NCBI GenBank assembly: GCA_003118195.1
Contig: BEXV01003574.1
Span: 1-17,152, forward strand
Direction of reading: 5' to 3'
Origin: Hemicentrotus pulcherrimus
Lineage: Eukaryota > Echinodermata > Echinoidea > Camarodonta > Strongylocentrotidae
Length of the DNA stretch: 17,152 nucleotides
The position numbers and the translations under genes were made by a program. Under the pieces are notes generated by a model that saw only the letters and a program-made list of their open reading frames with translations, did not search any database and was not told where the DNA came from. Positions 15,335-17,152 of the stretch are shown in pieces; the first letter of the stretch is position 1, and the number at the start of each line of letters is the position of its first letter.

Positions 15335-15866
15335 AAGATGCTTTGTCCCTTCTGCAGCCAACATCAAATTCTGTAGAACGTTGCAGAAATTATGAATATG
15401 TCATGTATGTCCTATCTGTAAAATTCAAATGTTAGCAGAGTCCTAATATTCAAATTATGCACTGGGAAACCTGTTTAGTTGCTAGACTTCACTGTCGGAC
15501 ACTATTGAGTGACTGACTGGCTTTTTTCTTCTTTGGTAATAACATACATAAAATGAGCCGCAAAGGGTACATGAGCATTTGTTGACATCAATAACCCACT
15601 TCTTGTAATGGCCAAAATTAAATTGATTGAATCTTTGCGTAGCATAAAACGTACGGCCATTCAGTAAAATAGTCTAAAAATCAGACTATTACCTACTTGC
15701 TCTTTAGCCCTTAAGTCGATTCGACAACTAATAGTCGTTATTTTCCCACTTGAAGACATTTTCAAGCCCCCTGTTTTTTAGGGAAGTTCTAAATTAGTAT
15801 TATCTTTCAAGTACTGTTGGAATTTAACCTTTTCTCTTTTTTTGGCCTGCAAATAGGACATAGTAC
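15333..15866 (+). repeat. Dispersed repeat, copy B
   Basis: This matches copy A (681-1212) in the same orientation, with a small insertion (gagccgcaaagggtacatgagc, about 15556-15577, not in A). The two copies lie 14.65 kb apart and bracket all the visible gene. Confidence 0.8.
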
Positions 15867-17077
15867 CTCTAAAAGTGTACCAAAAACCTTCAAAAAAATT
15901 AGCTAGAATGTGTGAAATCAACCAAAAAAGTGTCAGCTGTTCACATTCATATAGATATTACTCATCAAAACAATGTTTGTTGTACTTTTTAGCAGCTTAT
16001 TACGATAGATTAGATAACATCCTTTATAATGTTCCATACAAATAATTGTTAATATTTGTGTATGAATGTATCATATTATAAATTTTGCACCAAGTCAGCT
16101 GTTGAAAATTCCCTCCACAGACAGAGTTATTCATCAAGATTTAGTACAAGCAATTTGGCTTGTAGATAAACAAAAATTAAATTTTTGATAGCACAATATG
16201 TCTAATAAATCTATCATAATATTTTTTTTCTGCACCATTTATCTTGATAGTACATGTATGTTCTTGCTATGTACTTGGAAGTGCTGTGCGTATAGGGATT
16301 AGGGTGATTCTTTGCAATGTGTCTAGCTGTACGACATGATTTATATTTTTTTTTATGTCATCCCAAAATGAAAATCTCTTGATATGTCCATCGATATAAC
16401 AGTTCCTTCAAGCATCACTAGCATTATTTGAATGGTCATATGTTTACATTTTTGTCATTTTTGGATCATATAAATGGAAAACATAATGTTGCGTGTGTGT
16501 ATGCGGCACATTGTACGGAATCGCTCAATAGTTTTTAAACACATCCGAAATGTGACAGATTTGATATCTGTGCTTTACACTCCTTTCTAGGATGCTGTTA
16601 CGAACCTCACACGCATTCATGTACATATGTATTTAAATTATGGGCATAAGCAGAAAGAAGACTTGTTTATGAAGATCTGATTTTTGAATAAAACCTATGA
16701 CCGTGTTTGTCACAGGTATTCTTTTATTTCATTTTGTATTCATTTTGTTTCAAATGTGTTGTGAAATACAGGAAGTTGTTTCTGAGTAATCTATGAATTG
16801 TCACCTGCTCATCTAACCTTAATTACATGCCTGAAACCCATAAGCATTTTCTAAACAATACAATGTAATAAATGTGTACAACAAACAGAAAAAAATCGAA
16901 TAGAATAAATTAAATTAAAAATATCATAAATAACTTAAACAGAGCTTCATGCTACAGAAAGCAAATTTTGTGTGGTGAAAAGGAGAGTGACTCGAGTATG
17001 ATATCTGCACAGTTCAAGTTTAAAGTAATATAAGTAAATCGACTTCAGCCAAAGAAAGCAAAAGCTTGAGTAAGTTT
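15867..17077. other. AT-rich non-coding sequence
   Basis: No gene is supported. AATAAA words occur at 16687-16692, followed by gtgtttgtcacagg, and at 16867 and 16904. The first could be a distal poly(A) site for a transcript crossing this region, but nothing else shows transcription. Confidence 0.5.
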
Positions 17078-17152
17078 ATTACCCATTTAGTCTAATTTCC
17101 AGTAGGTCTTATTGCCAGCTTGTCTAATGCCCATTTTGCCTACTATATCCAT
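17078..17152 (+). repeat. Degenerate GTCTAAT-type repeat at the right edge
   Basis: catttagtctaatttcc, gtaggtcttattgcc, gcttgtctaatgccc and attttgcctac are the same word type as the intron 1 repeat at 2958-3262. It continues beyond the window. Confidence 0.65.

Noticed and set aside
681..15866. The paired direct repeats as LTRs of a giant retrotransposon
   Set aside because: Identity is only about 80 percent, no LTR-type TG...CA ends were seen, and a normal spliced gene lies between them.
1..17152. CRISPR array or bacterial-type operon
   Set aside because: Repeat units here are long and exon-derived or transposon-like, and the gene has introns. Nothing looks prokaryotic.

Overview
The window looks like nuclear DNA from a marine invertebrate. 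It is AT-rich and intron-bearing, with GT-AG splice junctions and many short dispersed repeats. The repeat types (TTAA-ended MITE-like elements, a tRNA-derived SINE, a CR1/L2-like LINE fragment, GGTCTAAT-type degenerate repeats) and the frequent acatgta words suggest an echinoderm such as a sea urchin or sea star. That assignment is a judgement from sequence texture, not a database match.

The one clear gene is on the + strand. Six exons (2512-2673, 3912-4065, 5787-5889, 6257-6335, 8234-8447, 9528-9679) join in a consistent frame with GT-AG introns. They encode the last 287 residues of an AGPAT3/4-type 1-acylglycerol-3-phosphate acyltransferase, an ER membrane enzyme that makes phosphatidic acid. 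The acyltransferase blocks VDR, EGTR, PRTKG and VPF and the hydrophobic C-terminal segments are present. The 5' exons, including the NHX4D histidine motif, lie left of the window. A plausible poly(A) signal lies at 10268.

Layout: 1-370 is an inverted fragment of a non-LTR retrotransposon endonuclease. 681-1212 is a dispersed repeat with a second copy in the same orientation at 15333-15866. 1722-2544 is a tandem array of 99-104 bp units built from the 3' end of an intron plus the first 33 bases of the first visible exon, so it repeats a splice acceptor and 11 codons about eight times. The introns carry MITE-like elements (4161-4538, 7606-7998, 8967-9448) and a pogo/Tigger-like TIR element (6434-7034). 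Downstream of the stop codon are a decayed duplicate of the terminal exon (9950-10192), another TTAA-ended element (10315-10652), a 205-bp tandem duplication (11195-11604), two more MITE-like copies (12030-12413, 13780-14187), a SINE (about 12909-13250) and a 22-bp-arm hairpin (15274-15334).

One segment is probably an assembly error. A lone N at 4626 separates two 438-bp copies that differ at one base, as expected where two overlapping contigs were joined without merging.

No second protein-coding gene, non-coding RNA gene or novel multi-gene system is supported. The most interesting signals are the exon-derived minisatellite, the modular MITE family and the repeated terminal exon.
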